From an uncultured Dysosmobacter sp. (GTDB taxonomy: Bacteria; Bacillota; Clostridia; Oscillospirales; Oscillospiraceae): 64,000 bases of DNA. The notes under the pieces were generated by a model. It ran no database searches. It was not told the DNA's origin and was given only the letters and a program-made list of their open reading frames with translations. The translations under genes were made by a program, and so were the position numbers. This document shows, one piece after another, positions 1-10,056 of this stretch. Each line of letters starts with the position of its first letter. Within the stretch, counting starts at the first letter, position 1. Where the stretch lies: assembly GCA_934565855.1 (NCBI GenBank), contig CAKTIO010000005.1, positions 145,599-209,598 on the forward strand, read 5' to 3'.

Positions 1-6
1 TTTTCT

Positions 7-192
7 ATGAGTAAGACTGCAAGAATGGTGATGAAGATTATCGGGGCAAGCCTGGCATTTGCCGCCTTTGTGTGCCTTCTGATTGGCGGATGGCATGATC
101 TGTCCGTTGGGTGCAGCGGTATGAAGAAATGCCTGACCCGGAAGTTCGGCTCTGAGTATGAGGATTACGACGATGAGGACCTGTACGACTGA
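7..192 (+). CDS. Small single-pass membrane protein with acidic tail
   Basis: A 61-residue protein begins MSKTARMVMK. It has one hydrophobic segment at roughly residues 9-27, two Cys (C36 and C42, with a lone C23 inside the segment), and a very acidic C-terminus rich in Asp, Glu and Tyr. It looks like a small inner-membrane protein with a charged tail. I do not recognise a named family. The reading frame is open through base 1, so the gene could start upstream of the window; the ATG at 7 is simply the first visible start and its ribosome site cannot be seen. A strong terminator follows at 233-270. Confidence 0.55.
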   Translation: MSKTARMVMKIIGASLAFAAFVCLLIGGWHDLSVGCSGMKKCLTRKFGSEYEDYDDEDLYD

Positions 193-232
193 TGCTGCTT
201 TGCACGGTGTCTGACAAACGGTGAATATGAGA

Positions 233-270
233 AGCAGCCCGGACAGAAAATGTCCGGGCTGCTTTATTTC
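233..270 (+). terminator. Rho-independent terminator after the 61-aa gene
   Basis: A perfect 13-bp stem (233-245 pairing with 251-263) with a GAAAA loop is followed by a T-rich stretch. Confidence 0.85.
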
Positions 271-345
271 AGGAGAAACAGGGAATGTATCCCGATGCGT
301 ATGCGGGGGACGATCCGGCGAACGATTTGCTGGAACCGCGAATGA

Positions 346-483
346 TTATTGCAGGATCGCGGCGGCGATTTGGCTGCCGATACTGGCGCACCCAACCTTG
401 ATTGCGGTTGCGATCAAAACGCCGGTGGCAATGATTGCAGCAGCGATGATGATTTTACCGATCAGCTCCTGATAATTTTTCAT
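346..483 (-). CDS. 45-aa hydrophobic small protein
   Basis: On the minus strand an ATG at 483-481 opens a 45-codon frame ending at TAA (346-348). The peptide starts MKNYQELIGK and continues as an almost uninterrupted run of Ile, Ala, Val and Gly (residues about 10-28), with a single Cys near residue 32 and a second mild hydrophobic stretch to the end. An AAGGA ribosome site lies 9 nt upstream, and a good promoter (TTGCAT, 17 bp, TATCAT) sits at 526-554. Promoter, ribosome site and start are correctly spaced, which makes a real gene likely despite its length. Function is unknown; a membrane-inserted or toxin-like peptide is possible. It converges on the 61-aa gene at 7-192. Confidence 0.6.
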   Translation of the reverse strand: MKNYQELIGKIIIAAAIIATGVLIATAIKVGCASIGSQIAAAILQ

Positions 484-525
484 ACAGTTACATCCTTATC
501 AATATCGAATTTATTATGTTTTTTA

Positions 526-554
526 ATGATATCACATAACCCGGAAAAATGCAA
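526..554 (-). promoter_or_regulatory. Sigma-A promoter for the 45-aa gene
   Basis: Minus-strand -35 TTGCAT (549-554) and -10 TATCAT (526-531) are 17 bp apart, with TG one base before the -10 (extended -10). Confidence 0.65.
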
Positions 555-670
555 AAAATGCAGGACAACTGCGGCGGAAAAGCTTCTGCGGCTGTTTTTC
601 CTCTGATAGGGTAGCCTGCTGTTACGGGTTTCTGCGGTTAATTGGTGGAGCCAGAACGAAAAAAGAAAAA

Positions 671-700
671 ACCACCCATTCTGGAAAAGAATGAGTGGGA
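671..700. other. Imperfect hairpin upstream of the rpoB promoter
   Basis: CCACCCATTCT pairs with AGAATGAGTGGG around a short A-rich loop with one mismatch. It has no clear T-run. It lies just before the rpoB -35 and could insulate it from upstream transcription. Apart from this hairpin, the 484-705 stretch holds only the minus-strand promoter already listed. Confidence 0.35.
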
Positions 701-705
701 AAGAC

Positions 706-734
706 TTGACAACGAATAAAAGACATGATAAAAT
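706..734 (+). promoter_or_regulatory. Sigma-A promoter for rpoB-rpoC
   Basis: A consensus -35 TTGACA (706-711) and -10 TAAAAT (729-734) are separated by exactly 17 bp, with an extended -10 TGA. It gives a leader of about 150 nt before rpoB. Confidence 0.85.
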
Positions 735-892
735 AAATCGCTTGTAATCATGGGGACAAATTTCTATTCCCCAACTTACAAAAACAAGATAGCATATTCC
801 ATACAGAAAAACAAGAGTGACGTGCGAAATATCTAACAACAACGCCGTGCGTATCTAACTTAGGTACACCGTACTCACCGGAGGAAAATAGA
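735..892 (+). promoter_or_regulatory. Long 5' leader of rpoB
   Basis: About 150 untranslated nucleotides precede rpoB. They contain a GGGGA/TCCCC hairpin (around 752-772), a direct repeat of CGTGCG followed by TATCTAAC (821-836 and 846-859), and a GGAGG ribosome site at 880-884. No known ribosomal-protein binding site or riboswitch was recognised. An autoregulatory role is possible but not shown. Confidence 0.4.
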
Positions 893-3800
893 TTGCCTTG
901 GCAGATTGGCGGACCGTCTCTGCAAAAGGCGAAAGAAAGGTTGCGTGAAAGACAGATGGCCAAAGACAAGTATTACGGAAAGACCCTTCGTAAGTGCTTT
1001 GCCCGGCACGAGGAATGCATGCCCATGCCGAACCTTCTGGAAATTCAGAAGAAGTCCTACCAGTGGTTCTGGGACGCCGGTCTGCGGGAAGTATTCGCAG
1101 ATGTCGGCTGTATCAATGACTACCAGGGAAATCTGGAGTTGAGCTTCATTGATTACAAAATGGACGAACCGCCGAAGTATGACGTGGAGGAGTGCAAGGC
1201 GCGGGATGCCACATATGCCGCCCCTCTGAAGGTGAAGGTTCGCCTGCGGAACAAGGAGACCGAGGAGATCAAGGAGCAGGAGATCTTCATGGGCGACTTT
1301 CCCCTGATGACCCATTCCGGCACTTTTGTCATCAACGGCGCAGAGCGTGTCGTGGTTTCCCAGATCGTGCGTTCCCCCGGCGTGTACTACGGCAAGGACC
1401 TGGACCTGAAAACGGATCTGCCCCTGCTGAGCGCAACTGTCATCCCCTACCGCGGCGCCTGGCTAGAATATGAGACCGATGCTTCGGAGGTCTTTTGGGT
1501 GCGGATCGATAAGAACCGCAAGCTGCCCATTACCTGCCTGATCCGTGCGCTGGGCATCAAGACCGACGCGGAGATCCGCGAGCAGTTCGGCGATGATCCC
1601 CGCGTGATGGCAACGCTGGAGAAGGACCCCTGCAAGACCTATGAGGACGCCATGCTGGAGATCTACCGCAAGCTGCGTCCCGGCGAGCCTCCCACGGTGG
1701 AAGCCAGCGAGACCCTGATGAACAACCTGTTCTTCGATCCCCGCCGGTATGACCTGTCCATCGTTGGTCGTTACAAATTCAACAAGAAGCTGTCCCTGTG
1801 GGCAAGAGTGACCGGCTACAAGCTGGTGTATCCCGTAGCAAACCCCACCACCGGCGAGATCATGTTTGAAGAGGGACACCTGCTGACAGCGGAAGAGGCA
1901 AAGGAAATGGACGCCGTGGGCGTCAGCGAAGTTACCATCGATGTGGATGGCGAGCCGCTGAAGGTCATTTCCAACAAGATGTGCGACCTGAACCACTATG
2001 TGGACTTTGACCCGCTGAAGGAATGCGGCATCAAGGAGCGTGTACGCTATGAGGTGCTGCAGGAGCTGCTGAGCCAGTACTCCGGCGAAGAGCTGAAGGA
2101 GCAGATCAAGCTCCACAAGGACGCTCTGGTTCCTAAGCACATTGTCATCGATGATATTCTGTGCTCTATTAATTATATGAACGGTCTGGGACACGGTATC
2201 TCCAACAAGGACGATATCGACCATCTGGGTAACCGCCGTCTGCGCTGCGTGGGCGAGCTGCTGCAGAACCAGTTCCGCATCGGCTTCAGCCGGATGGAGC
2301 GGGTCATCCGGGAGCGCATGACCATTCAGGATCTGGACGTGGTCACTCCCCAGAGCCTGATCAACATCCGCCCCGTCACCGCTGCCATCAAGGAGTTCTT
2401 CGGTTCCAGCCCCCTGTCTCAGTTCATGGACCAGACCAACCCTCTGGCAGAGCTGACCCACAAGCGCCGCCTGTCCGCTCTGGGTCCCGGCGGTCTGAGC
2501 CGCGAGCGTGCCAACATGGAGGTCCGAGACGTACACTACAGCCACTATGGTCGTATGTGCCCCATTGAGACTCCCGAAGGTCCCAACATCGGTCTGATTT
2601 CCTATCTGGCAACCTATGCCCGCATCAATGAGTACGGCTTTATCGAGGCTCCTTACCGTAAGGTGGATAAGGAGACCTTCCATGTTGCCACCGAAGTTAC
2701 CTATATGACGGCGGATGAAGAGGACAATTACATTGTCGGTCAGGCTGCGGAGCCGCTGGATGAAAACGGCTGCCTCATCAATGCCCGTATCACCGCCCGC
2801 CACCGGGATGAGATCGTGGAGGTGGATAAGGAACTGGTGGACTACATCGACGTGTCTCCGCGTATGATGGTGTCCATCGCAACCGCCATGATTCCCTTCC
2901 TGCCCAACGATGATGCAAACCGTGCGCTGATGGGCGCAAACATGCAGCGGCAGGCTGTGCCTCTGCTGCGCCCGGAGGCTCCCATCGTGGGTACCGGCAT
3001 GGAGCATAAGATCTGCATTGACTCTGAGGTCGTGATCCTGGCGGAGGGCGACGGCGAGGTCGTTTCCGTGGATGCCCGCCATGTGAAGGTGAAGTACGAC
3101 GACGGAAACGTTAAGGATTATAAGCTGACGAAGTTCCTGCGGTCCAACCACGGCACCTGCATCAACCAGCGTCCCATTGTTTCCGTGGGCGAACGGGTCC
3201 ACGGAAAGCGGATCGGTGCAAACGGCGAGATCGAGGATCCCACGGTACTGGCGGACGGACCCGCTACCGATCAGGGCGAGATCGCCTTGGGCCGGAACAT
3301 TCTGGTTGGCTTCATGACCTGGGAAGGCTATAATTACGAGGACGCCGTTCTGCTGAACGAGCGCCTGATCCGGGAGGATTACTACACCTCTATTCATATT
3401 GAGGAGTATGAGATCGATTCCCGGGATACCAAGCTGGGACCCGAGGAAATTACCCGGGATATCCCCAACGTGGGCGAGGATGCCCTGAAGGACCTGGACG
3501 AAAACGGCATCATCCGCATTGGCGCGGAGGTTCATGCCGGCGACATTCTGGTTGGCAAGGTCACACCTAAGGGCGAGACCGACCTCACCGCAGAGGAGCG
3601 CCTGCTGCGCGCAATTTTCGGTGAAAAGGCGCGGGAGGTCCGGGACACCTCTCTGAAGGTTCCCCACGGCGAATCCGGCATCATTGTGGATGCCAAGGTC
3701 TTTACCCGTGAAAACGGCGATGAGCTGGGACCGGGCGTCAATCAGGTGGTCCGGATCTATATTGCCCAGCGGCGTAAGATCCAGGTGGGCGATAAGATGG

Positions 3801-4669
3801 CAGGTCGTCACGGCAACAAGGGTGTTGTGTCCCGTGTTCTGCCGCAGGAGGATATGCCTTTCCTGCCCGATGGCACTCCGCTGGATATTGTGCTGAATCC
3901 TCTGGGCGTGCCTTCCCGTATGAACATCGGACAGGTGCTGGAGGTCCATCTGGGCTATGCAGCCCATGCACTGGGCTACAAGGTCGCAACGCCGATCTTT
4001 GACGGCGCCAACGAGAAGGACATCAGCGATATGCTTCAGCAGGCGGGTCTGAGTCCTGACGGAAAGACCACCCTGTATGATGGACGCACCGGCGAGGCAT
4101 TTGACAACAAGGTTACGGTGGGCTATGTGTACTTCCTGAAGCTGCACCACCTGGTGGATGATAAGATCCACGCACGTTCCACTGGTCCGTACTCTCTGGT
4201 AACACAGCAGCCTCTGGGCGGCAAGGCACAGTTCGGCGGACAGCGCTTCGGCGAAATGGAAGTTTGGGCACTGGAAGCTTACGGTGCTGCTTACACTCTG
4301 CAGGAGATCCTGACGGTGAAGTCCGACGATGTGACCGGACGTGTCCGCACCTACGAGTCCATTGTCAAGGGTCACAACGTACCTCAGCCCGGCGTGCCGG
4401 AGTCCTTTAAGGTTCTGGTGAAGGAGCTGCAGTCCCTGTGTCTGGATATTCAGGTTCTGGATGAGAACGGCGATGCCATTGAGCTGAAAGAGGACGAGGA
4501 CGCAATGGATACCTTCAATCTGGCACGGATGGATGCGGAGGATGACCGGCACCGCGCATTTGCGGAGGAAGCGGAATTCACGGATTCCGGCTTTGAGATG
4601 GAGGATGCTCCCGAAGACGCAGGCGCTGATGTAGATGTGGATCTCGGCGCGGATATGGACGAAGAGTGA
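893..4669 (+). CDS. rpoB: DNA-directed RNA polymerase subunit beta
   Basis: This is RNA polymerase core subunit beta. Signature blocks run in the normal order: PNLLEIQ near the N-terminus, the rifampicin region [27 protein letters not shown] (around residues 509-535, Pro-510 in E. coli numbering instead of Gln), GEIALGRN, and the C-terminal [21 protein letters not shown] block. The 1258 residues include an acidic C-terminal extension. The start is a TTG at 893, because GGAGG lies 8 nt upstream; the more conventional-looking ATG at 956 (MAKDKYYGK) has no well-placed ribosome site. The TTG start adds 21 basic residues. rpoC follows after 61 nt in the same operon. Confidence 0.97.
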   Translation: MPWQIGGPSLQKAKERLRERQMAKDKYYGKTLRKCFARHEECMPMPNLLEIQKKSYQWFWDAGLREVFADVGCINDYQGNLELSFIDYKMDEPPKYDVEECKARDATYAAPLKVKVRLRNKETEEIKEQEIFMGDFPLMTHSGTFVINGAERVVVSQIVRSPGVYYGKDLDLKTDLPLLSATVIPYRGAWLEYETDASEVFWVRIDKNRKLPITCLIRALGIKTDAEIREQFGDDPRVMATLEKDPCKTYEDAMLEIYRKLRPGEPPTVEASETLMNNLFFDPRRYDLSIVGRYKFNKKLSLWARVTGYKLVYPVANPTTGEIMFEEGHLLTAEEAKEMDAVGVSEVTIDVDGEPLKVISNKMCDLNHYVDFDPLKECGIKERVRYEVLQELLSQYSGEELKEQIKLHKDALVPKHIVIDDILCSINYMNGLGHGISNKDDIDHLGNRRLRCVGELLQNQFRIGFSRMERVIRERMTIQDLDVVTPQSLINIRPVTAAIKEFFGSSPLSQFMDQTNPLAELTHKRRLSALGPGGLSRERANMEVRDVHYSHYGRMCPIETPEGPNIGLISYLATYARINEYGFIEAPYRKVDKETFHVATEVTYMTADEEDNYIVGQAAEPLDENGCLINARITARHRDEIVEVDKELVDYIDVSPRMMVSIATAMIPFLPNDDANRALMGANMQRQAVPLLRPEAPIVGTGMEHKICIDSEVVILAEGDGEVVSVDARHVKVKYDDGNVKDYKLTKFLRSNHGTCINQRPIVSVGERVHGKRIGANGEIEDPTVLADGPATDQGEIALGRNILVGFMTWEGYNYEDAVLLNERLIREDYYTSIHIEEYEIDSRDTKLGPEEITRDIPNVGEDALKDLDENGIIRIGAEVHAGDILVGKVTPKGETDLTAEERLLRAIFGEKAREVRDTSLKVPHGESGIIVDAKVFTRENGDELGPGVNQVVRIYIAQRRKIQVGDKMAGRHGNKGVVSRVLPQEDMPFLPDGTPLDIVLNPLGVPSRMNIGQVLEVHLGYAAHALGYKVATPIFDGANEKDISDMLQQAGLSPDGKTTLYDGRTGEAFDNKVTVGYVYFLKLHHLVDDKIHARSTGPYSLVTQQPLGGKAQFGGQRFGEMEVWALEAYGAAYTLQEILTVKSDDVTGRVRTYESIVKGHNVPQPGVPESFKVLVKELQSLCLDIQVLDENGDAIELKEDEDAMDTFNLARMDAEDDRHRAFAEEAEFTDSGFEMEDAPEDAGADVDVDLGADMDEE

Positions 4670-4730
4670 TTCGGAATTGCTCTGAATACGCCCCATCAAT
4701 TCTGAATCATGTAAGGAGGATTACAGCCAA

Positions 4731-7700
4731 ATGACTGATAACAATACCGGCAACAACATTGCTTTTGATGCCATTAAGATCGGCATGGCTTCCCCGGAGC
4801 AGATCCGCGAGTGGTCCTACGGCGAGGTCAAAAAGCCTGAAACCATCAACTACCGCACACTGAAGCCTGAGCGGGACGGCCTGTTCTGCGAACGGATCTT
4901 TGGACCGACCAAGGACTGGGAGTGCCACTGCGGTAAGTACAAGAAAATCCGCTATAAGGGTAAGATCTGCGACCGTTGCGGCGTGGAAGTGACCCGCGCC
5001 AAGGTGCGCCGTGAGCGCATGGGTCATATCGAGCTGGCGACCCCGGTCTCTCACATCTGGTATTTTAAGGGAATCCCCTCCCGGATGGGTCTGCTGCTGG
5101 ATATCAGCCCCCGTATTCTGGAGAAGGTCCTGTATTTTGCCAACTATATCGTCACCGATCCCGGTGAAACGCCCCTGACCAAGAATCAGATCCTCTCCGA
5201 AAAGGAGTACCGTGACTATCGCGAGAAGTATGAGGACGATTTCCAGGCAGGCATGGGTGCTGAGGCAGTGAAGAAGCTGCTGATGGATGTGGATCTGGAA
5301 GCGCTGTCTGCCCAGCTGCATGCAGAGCTGAAGGATTCCTCCGGACAGAAGAAGGCGCGTATCGTCAAGCGCCTGGAGGTGGTGGATGCTTTCCGTATCT
5401 CCCACAATAAGCCGGAATGGATGGTTATTGACGTGCTGCCCGTCATCCCCCCCGAGCTGCGTCCTATGGTGCAGCTGGATGGCGGACGGTTCGCTACGTC
5501 GGACCTGAACGACCTGTACCGGCGTGTCATCAACCGCAACAACCGTCTGAAGAGACTGATCCAGCTGAGCGCTCCCGATATCATTGTGCGCAATGAGAAG
5601 CGGATGCTGCAGGAGGCTGTGGATGCTCTGATCGATAACGGTCGCCGCGGCCGTGCCGTGACCGGTGCCAACAACCGTGCGCTGAAGTCCCTGTCCGATC
5701 TGCTGAAGGGCAAGCAGGGACGTTTCCGCCAGAACCTGCTGGGCAAGCGCGTAGACTACTCCGGACGTTCCGTTATCGTGGTCGGTCCTGAGCTGAAGAT
5801 CTACCAGTGCGGCGTACCCAAGGAAATGGCTGTGGAGCTGTTCCGTCCCTTCATCATGAAGAAGCTGGTAGAGGACGGTACTGCCAATAACATCAAGTCT
5901 GCCAAGAAGATGGTGGATAAGGGTGTCACCGAGGTTTGGGACGCTCTGGATGTCATCATTAAGGATCACCCCGTTATGCTGAACCGTGCTCCCACCCTGC
6001 ACCGTCTGGGCATTCAGGCGTTTGAGCCGGTGCTGGTGGACGGACGCGCTCTGAAGCTGCATCCCCTGAACTGCACCGCGTTCAACGCGGACTTCGACGG
6101 CGACCAGATGGCAATTCATGTGCCTCTGTCTGCCGAGGCACAGGCGGAAGCGCGTATCCTGATGCTTTCCGCCAACAACCTGCTGCGTCCGCAGGACGGC
6201 GGACCCGTGACCGTTCCTACACAGGACATGGTTCTGGGTTCCTACTACCTGACGATGGACCGCATGGGTTCCGCAGAGCTGGGCGCGGAGAAGATCTACT
6301 GCGTGGATGCCGGAGAGACCTCTCTGCAGGCAGGTACCGAAGTGGATGCAGACGAGTTCCTGCGGGTCAACGCCGAGGCAAAGGCGGAGGGCAAAAAGCA
6401 GGCAACTTACCGCCCGCTGCACTTCTACCGCGATGAGGCGGAAGCCCTGATGGCTTACAATGACCATGTGATCGGTCCCCACTGCCCCATTCTGGTGCGT
6501 GTGACCCGGATCGATGAAGAGGGTCACCGTTTGCCTATGATTCCCGGCAACGAGACCGGCGTGGTGGAGACCACCCCCGGACGGATCATTTTCAACAACA
6601 ACATTCCTCAGGATCTGGGCTTTGTGGATCGCTCCGATCCCGCCCATGCCTTTGATTATGAGGTGACCTTCACCTGCGGCAAGAAGCAGCTGGGTCAGAT
6701 TGTTGACCGCACCATCCGCGCTCACGGCTTTACCGTGGCAGCTGAAGTGCTGGACGCCATCAAGGCGACGGGCTACAAGTATTCCACGAAGGCAGCTATC
6801 ACGGTTTCCATCGCGGATATGACCATTCCCCCGAAGAAGTATGAGTTGGTCCACAACACGGAGGACCGTGTGCTGGATATCGAAAACCAGTACAAGATGG
6901 GCTTCATGACCAACCAGGAGCGTTATAAGCAGGTTGTTCAGGAGTGGGAAAAGACCACCAACGATGTGTCCGACGCTTTGCAGAAGAACCTGGACCGCTA
7001 CAACCCCATTTACATGATGGCAGACTCCGGCGCCCGTGGTTCTATGAAGCAGATCCGTCAGCTGGCTGGTATGCGCGGACTGATTGCAAACACCGCCGGT
7101 AAAACCATCGAGATCCCCATCAAGGCAAACTACCGTGAAGGTTTGACCGCTCTGGAATACTTCATTTCCTCCAGAGGCGCCCGTAAGGGCTTGGCAGATA
7201 CCGCTCTGCGTACCGCAGACTCCGGTTATCTGACCCGCCGAATGGTGGATGTTTCTCAGGATGTTATCATCCGGGAGCAGGACTGCGGCGTGACCCATGG
7301 CATTAAGGTCCGGGAGATATCCGAAAACGGTCAGGTCATCGAAAAGTTCTCTGACCGTATTTTTGGTCGTTATCCTGTGTTCGATGTGACGGATCCCGCC
7401 ACCGGCGAGCTGCTGTGCTCCTCTGACCAGATGATCGGTGAGGCAGAGGTCAAGAAGATTGAGGCGGCTGGCATTACCGAGCTGGAGATCCGTACAGTCC
7501 TGACCTGTAAGGCACACAGCGGCGTCTGCGCCAAGTGCTACGGCATGAACCTGGCGACCCGCCAACCGGTGGGTCCCGGCGAGGCTGTCGGTATCATCGC
7601 GGCACAGTCCATCGGCGAGCCCGGCACGCAGCTGACCATGCGTACCTTCCACACCGGTGGTCTGGCAGGCGGCGACATCACCCAGGGTCTTCCCCGAGTG

Positions 7701-8480
7701 GAGGAGCTGTTCGAGGCGCGGAAGCCCAAGAGGATGGCACAGCTGACGGAGATCGGCGGCACCATCAAGTTTGAGGAAACCGGCAAGAGTCTGATGAACG
7801 TGGTGGTGACTGCGGATGACGGCGATACCCGGATGTACTCCGTACCGCACACCGGTCTGCTGGTCAAGGATGGCGAGCGCGTGGAAAAGGGTACTGCGCT
7901 GACCTACGGCGCACTGAATCCTCACGATGTTCTGCGGATCCGCGGCAACGACGCTGTATACAACTATCTGATTCAGGAAGTTCTGCGCGTGTACCGTCAG
8001 CAGGGCGTGGATATCAACGATAAGCACATTGAGGTCATTGTCCGCCAGATGATGCGTAAGGTTCGTCTGGAGGATGCCGGCGACACCAAGCTGCTGGATG
8101 GCTCTATGGTGGATGTACTGGAGCTGGATGACGCCAACGAGGAGATCGACCGCCGGAACGCTGCCGGTGAGCGTCAGGAGAACGGCGAACCCCTGCGCCA
8201 CGCAGAGGGGACCCAGCTGCTGATGGGTATCACCAAGGCATCTCTGGCAACGGATTCCTTCCTGTCCGCAGCTTCCTTCCAGGAAACCACCAAGGTTCTG
8301 ACAGAAGCCGCCATCAAGGGCAAGGTTGACCATCTGGAAGGTCTGAAGGAAAACGTGATCATCGGCAAGCTGATCCCCGCAGGTACCGGCTTGACTGCTT
8401 ACAAGCAGTTCGCAGAGGAGCTGGTTCCGGCGGAGGCGCCGCTGGCAGATGAAGAGGATGTTCCTGTTTTTGAAGATTGA
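4731..8480 (+). CDS. rpoC: DNA-directed RNA polymerase subunit beta'
   Basis: RNA polymerase beta' subunit, 1249 residues. The absolutely conserved active-site motif [12 protein letters not shown], which holds the three Mg-binding Asp, is encoded at about 6076-6120. The N-terminal zinc ribbon (CHCGKY...CDRCGVE) and the second zinc site ([13 protein letters not shown]) are intact. The trigger-loop region with [18 protein letters not shown] and the TMRTFHTGG block are present. AAGGAGG lies upstream of the ATG. It is cotranscribed with rpoB and ends at a terminator at 8487-8529. Confidence 0.98.
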   Translation: MTDNNTGNNIAFDAIKIGMASPEQIREWSYGEVKKPETINYRTLKPERDGLFCERIFGPTKDWECHCGKYKKIRYKGKICDRCGVEVTRAKVRRERMGHIELATPVSHIWYFKGIPSRMGLLLDISPRILEKVLYFANYIVTDPGETPLTKNQILSEKEYRDYREKYEDDFQAGMGAEAVKKLLMDVDLEALSAQLHAELKDSSGQKKARIVKRLEVVDAFRISHNKPEWMVIDVLPVIPPELRPMVQLDGGRFATSDLNDLYRRVINRNNRLKRLIQLSAPDIIVRNEKRMLQEAVDALIDNGRRGRAVTGANNRALKSLSDLLKGKQGRFRQNLLGKRVDYSGRSVIVVGPELKIYQCGVPKEMAVELFRPFIMKKLVEDGTANNIKSAKKMVDKGVTEVWDALDVIIKDHPVMLNRAPTLHRLGIQAFEPVLVDGRALKLHPLNCTAFNADFDGDQMAIHVPLSAEAQAEARILMLSANNLLRPQDGGPVTVPTQDMVLGSYYLTMDRMGSAELGAEKIYCVDAGETSLQAGTEVDADEFLRVNAEAKAEGKKQATYRPLHFYRDEAEALMAYNDHVIGPHCPILVRVTRIDEEGHRLPMIPGNETGVVETTPGRIIFNNNIPQDLGFVDRSDPAHAFDYEVTFTCGKKQLGQIVDRTIRAHGFTVAAEVLDAIKATGYKYSTKAAITVSIADMTIPPKKYELVHNTEDRVLDIENQYKMGFMTNQERYKQVVQEWEKTTNDVSDALQKNLDRYNPIYMMADSGARGSMKQIRQLAGMRGLIANTAGKTIEIPIKANYREGLTALEYFISSRGARKGLADTALRTADSGYLTRRMVDVSQDVIIREQDCGVTHGIKVREISENGQVIEKFSDRIFGRYPVFDVTDPATGELLCSSDQMIGEAEVKKIEAAGITELEIRTVLTCKAHSGVCAKCYGMNLATRQPVGPGEAVGIIAAQSIGEPGTQLTMRTFHTGGLAGGDITQGLPRVEELFEARKPKRMAQLTEIGGTIKFEETGKSLMNVVVTADDGDTRMYSVPHTGLLVKDGERVEKGTALTYGALNPHDVLRIRGNDAVYNYLIQEVLRVYRQQGVDINDKHIEVIVRQMMRKVRLEDAGDTKLLDGSMVDVLELDDANEEIDRRNAAGERQENGEPLRHAEGTQLLMGITKASLATDSFLSAASFQETTKVLTEAAIKGKVDHLEGLKENVIIGKLIPAGTGLTAYKQFAEELVPAEAPLADEEDVPVFED

Positions 8481-8486
8481 TTTTGA

Positions 8487-8529
8487 AATGGAGGGGACTG
8501 CCGAAAACGGCGGTCTCTTCCATTTTTTG
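8487..8529 (+). terminator. Terminator of the rpoBC operon
   Basis: A long stem (AATGGA...GGGACTGCCG pairing with CGGCGGTCTC...TCCATT) around an AAAA loop ends in a run of six T. Confidence 0.85.
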
Positions 8530-8587
8530 CACAAAATTCACTCGATTTTCCCATAAACAGATCCCATGAAAAAAATAAAAGAAATGC

Positions 8588-8616
8588 TTGACGGCATATG
8601 ACAGTGATGCTATAAT
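8588..8616 (+). promoter_or_regulatory. Promoter of the L7Ae-like gene / str region
   Basis: -35 TTGACG (8588-8593), 17-bp spacer, consensus -10 TATAAT (8611-8616) with an extended TGC before it. Confidence 0.85.
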
Positions 8617-8673
8617 CAATAACTGCGCGGACCTTTTCCGCGAATTTTGCCATGCGTTTCAGGAGGGATACCC

Positions 8674-8919
8674 GTGCTGACGGAGCTTGCTTCTTCCAAC
8701 AAGGTTGTGGGCGTGAAGCAGTCCCGCAAAGCAATCCGGGATGGTCGTGCCGCAAGAGTGTATCTGGCGGTGGACGCGGACCCTGCCATTACCGAGCCGG
8801 TGGCTGCGGAATGCGAGCAGGCAGGGATTCCTGTTGAAGACGAATACAGTATGACCCAGCTGGGACACGCCTGCCAGATCACGGTGGGAGCGGCAGTGGT
8901 GGTTCTGCTGAAAGCGTAA
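8674..8919 (+). CDS. L7Ae/L30e-family K-turn RNA-binding ribosomal protein
   Basis: An 81-residue L7Ae-family protein, like Bacillus YbxF/RplGB, which binds kink-turn RNA. Family features are GVKQSRKAIRDG near the N-terminus, VYLAVDADP, and the C-terminal LGHACQITVGAAVVVLL helix. The start is GTG at 8674: AGGAGGG ends 6 nt upstream, while the TTG at 8647 has no ribosome site and would add non-family residues. Position between rpoC and rpsL matches the usual Firmicutes order. The role at the ribosome in bacteria remains poorly defined. Confidence 0.9.
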   Translation: MLTELASSNKVVGVKQSRKAIRDGRAARVYLAVDADPAITEPVAAECEQAGIPVEDEYSMTQLGHACQITVGAAVVVLLKA

Positions 8920-8935
8920 ATTTCCAAGCTTTTAT

Positions 8936-8988
8936 CGGAATAACCGAAAGGGATTCCGTTAAAAATAAGGGAAGCCGCCTTTGCGGCT
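8936..8988 (+). other. Two hairpins before rpsL
   Basis: CGGAAT/ATTCCG (8936-8941 with 8953-8958) is followed by an A-rich stretch, then AGCCGC/GCGGCT (8973-8978 with 8983-8988). They may attenuate or process the transcript between the L7Ae-like gene and rpsL. No strong T-run follows. Confidence 0.4.
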
Positions 8989-9015
8989 CCACATTTTGAA
9001 AGAAAGGAGAACAAT

Positions 9016-9432
9016 ATGCCTACTTTTAATCAGCTGGTCCGTAAAGGAAGACAGCAGGCAAGCTTCAAGTCCAATTCTCCCGCGCTGCAGTTCGGTCTGA
9101 ATACCCTGAAGACCAAGACCACCGATCTGCCTTCTCCTCAGAAGAGAGGCGTCTGCACCGCCGTTAGAACTGCGACCCCCAAGAAGCCGAACTCTGCACT
9201 GCGTAAGATCGCCCGTGTGCGCCTGACTAACGGCTATGAAGTCACCGCTTATATCCCTGGCGTGGGTCACTCCCTGCAGGAGCACTCCGTCGTGATGATC
9301 CGTGGCGGTCGTGTCAAGGATCTGCCCGGCGTTCGTTACCACATCATCCGCGGCACTCTGGATGCCCAGGGCGTTTCCGGTCGTATGCAGTCTCGTTCCA
9401 AGTACGGCGCCAAGCGTCCCAAGTCCAAGTAA
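9016..9432 (+). CDS. rpsL: 30S ribosomal protein S12
   Basis: Ribosomal protein S12, 138 residues, part of the decoding centre. The [10 protein letters not shown] and [13 protein letters not shown] loops are both present, including the two Lys whose mutation gives streptomycin resistance in other bacteria, so the protein looks wild type. It is a few residues longer than many orthologues at its N-terminal half. GAAAGGAG precedes the ATG. It is the first gene of the str operon, followed by rpsG, fusA and tuf. Confidence 0.98.
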   Translation: MPTFNQLVRKGRQQASFKSNSPALQFGLNTLKTKTTDLPSPQKRGVCTAVRTATPKKPNSALRKIARVRLTNGYEVTAYIPGVGHSLQEHSVVMIRGGRVKDLPGVRYHIIRGTLDAQGVSGRMQSRSKYGAKRPKSK

Positions 9433-9571
9433 GGACTGTTTTTTGAAAGCTTTGCCGAATAGGTTGTTTATATATAATAGGAAGAACCTCTTTGGCAGGC
9501 ATTCACGGAAGGCTTTGAATGCCTTTTGAGTACCTATGAGATCATAAAATATTATGAAGGAGGGAAGCATA

Positions 9572-10042
9572 GTGCCCAGAAGAGGTAATGTTCCCAAGAG
9601 AGAAGTTCTGCCCGATCCCGTATATGGTTCCATTCTGGTGACCAAGCTCGTCAACAGCGTCATGCTGGACGGCAAGAAGGGCGTTGCGCAGAAGGTTGTC
9701 TACTCCGCTTTTGATCAGATCAAGGAGAAGACCGAAAAAGACCCCATCGAAGTATTTACGCAGGCAATGGAAAACATCATGCCCAGCCTGGAAGTGAAGG
9801 CACGCCGTGTCGGCGGTGCAACCTACCAGGTCCCCATGGAGGTCCGTCCTGCACGCCGTCAGACCCTGGGTCTGCGTTGGCTGACCGCTTATGCACGCGC
9901 CCGCAGCGAGCGTACCATGGCTGAGAGACTGTCTGGCGAAATTATGGACGCTGCCAATAACACTGGTTCCGCTGTGAAGAAGCGTGAAGAGGTCCACAAG
10001 GCTGCTGAGGCCAACAAGGCATTCGCGCATTTCCGCTGGTAA
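9572..10042 (+). CDS. rpsG: 30S ribosomal protein S7
   Basis: Ribosomal protein S7, 156 residues, which organises the head of the 30S subunit and lines the E site. Recognisable blocks are [16 protein letters not shown] at the start, [11 protein letters not shown], and GLRWL...[11 protein letters not shown]. The start is GTG at 9572: AAGGAGGG (9557-9564) is correctly spaced, and the product then has exactly the usual S7 length. An in-frame ATG at 9554 overlaps the ribosome site and is unlikely. fusA follows 14 nt downstream. Confidence 0.97.
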   Translation: MPRRGNVPKREVLPDPVYGSILVTKLVNSVMLDGKKGVAQKVVYSAFDQIKEKTEKDPIEVFTQAMENIMPSLEVKARRVGGATYQVPMEVRPARRQTLGLRWLTAYARARSERTMAERLSGEIMDAANNTGSAVKKREEVHKAAEANKAFAHFRW

Positions 10043-10056
10043 GATAGGAGTACAGT

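Noticed and set aside
42..260. Toxin-antitoxin module formed by the two small membrane proteins
   Set aside because: The genes are convergent with separate promoters and a terminator between; no antitoxin-like protein or antisense overlap was seen.
221..606. Plus-strand frames of 83 and 85 codons after the first terminator
   Set aside because: No ribosome sites, Cys-rich unstructured translation, and they oppose the better-supported 45-aa gene.
480..969. Minus-strand frames upstream of and overlapping the rpoB start
   Set aside because: They run through the rpoB promoter and leader, show no family resemblance and lack convincing starts.
1463..8534. Very long minus-strand open frames (1078 and 1275 codons) opposite rpoB and rpoC
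   Set aside because: They mirror two certain genes with strong codon bias, have no ribosome sites, and encode no recognisable protein. Similar mirror frames opposite fusA, lysS, clpE, glyA, dinB, telA and oadA were dropped for the same reason.
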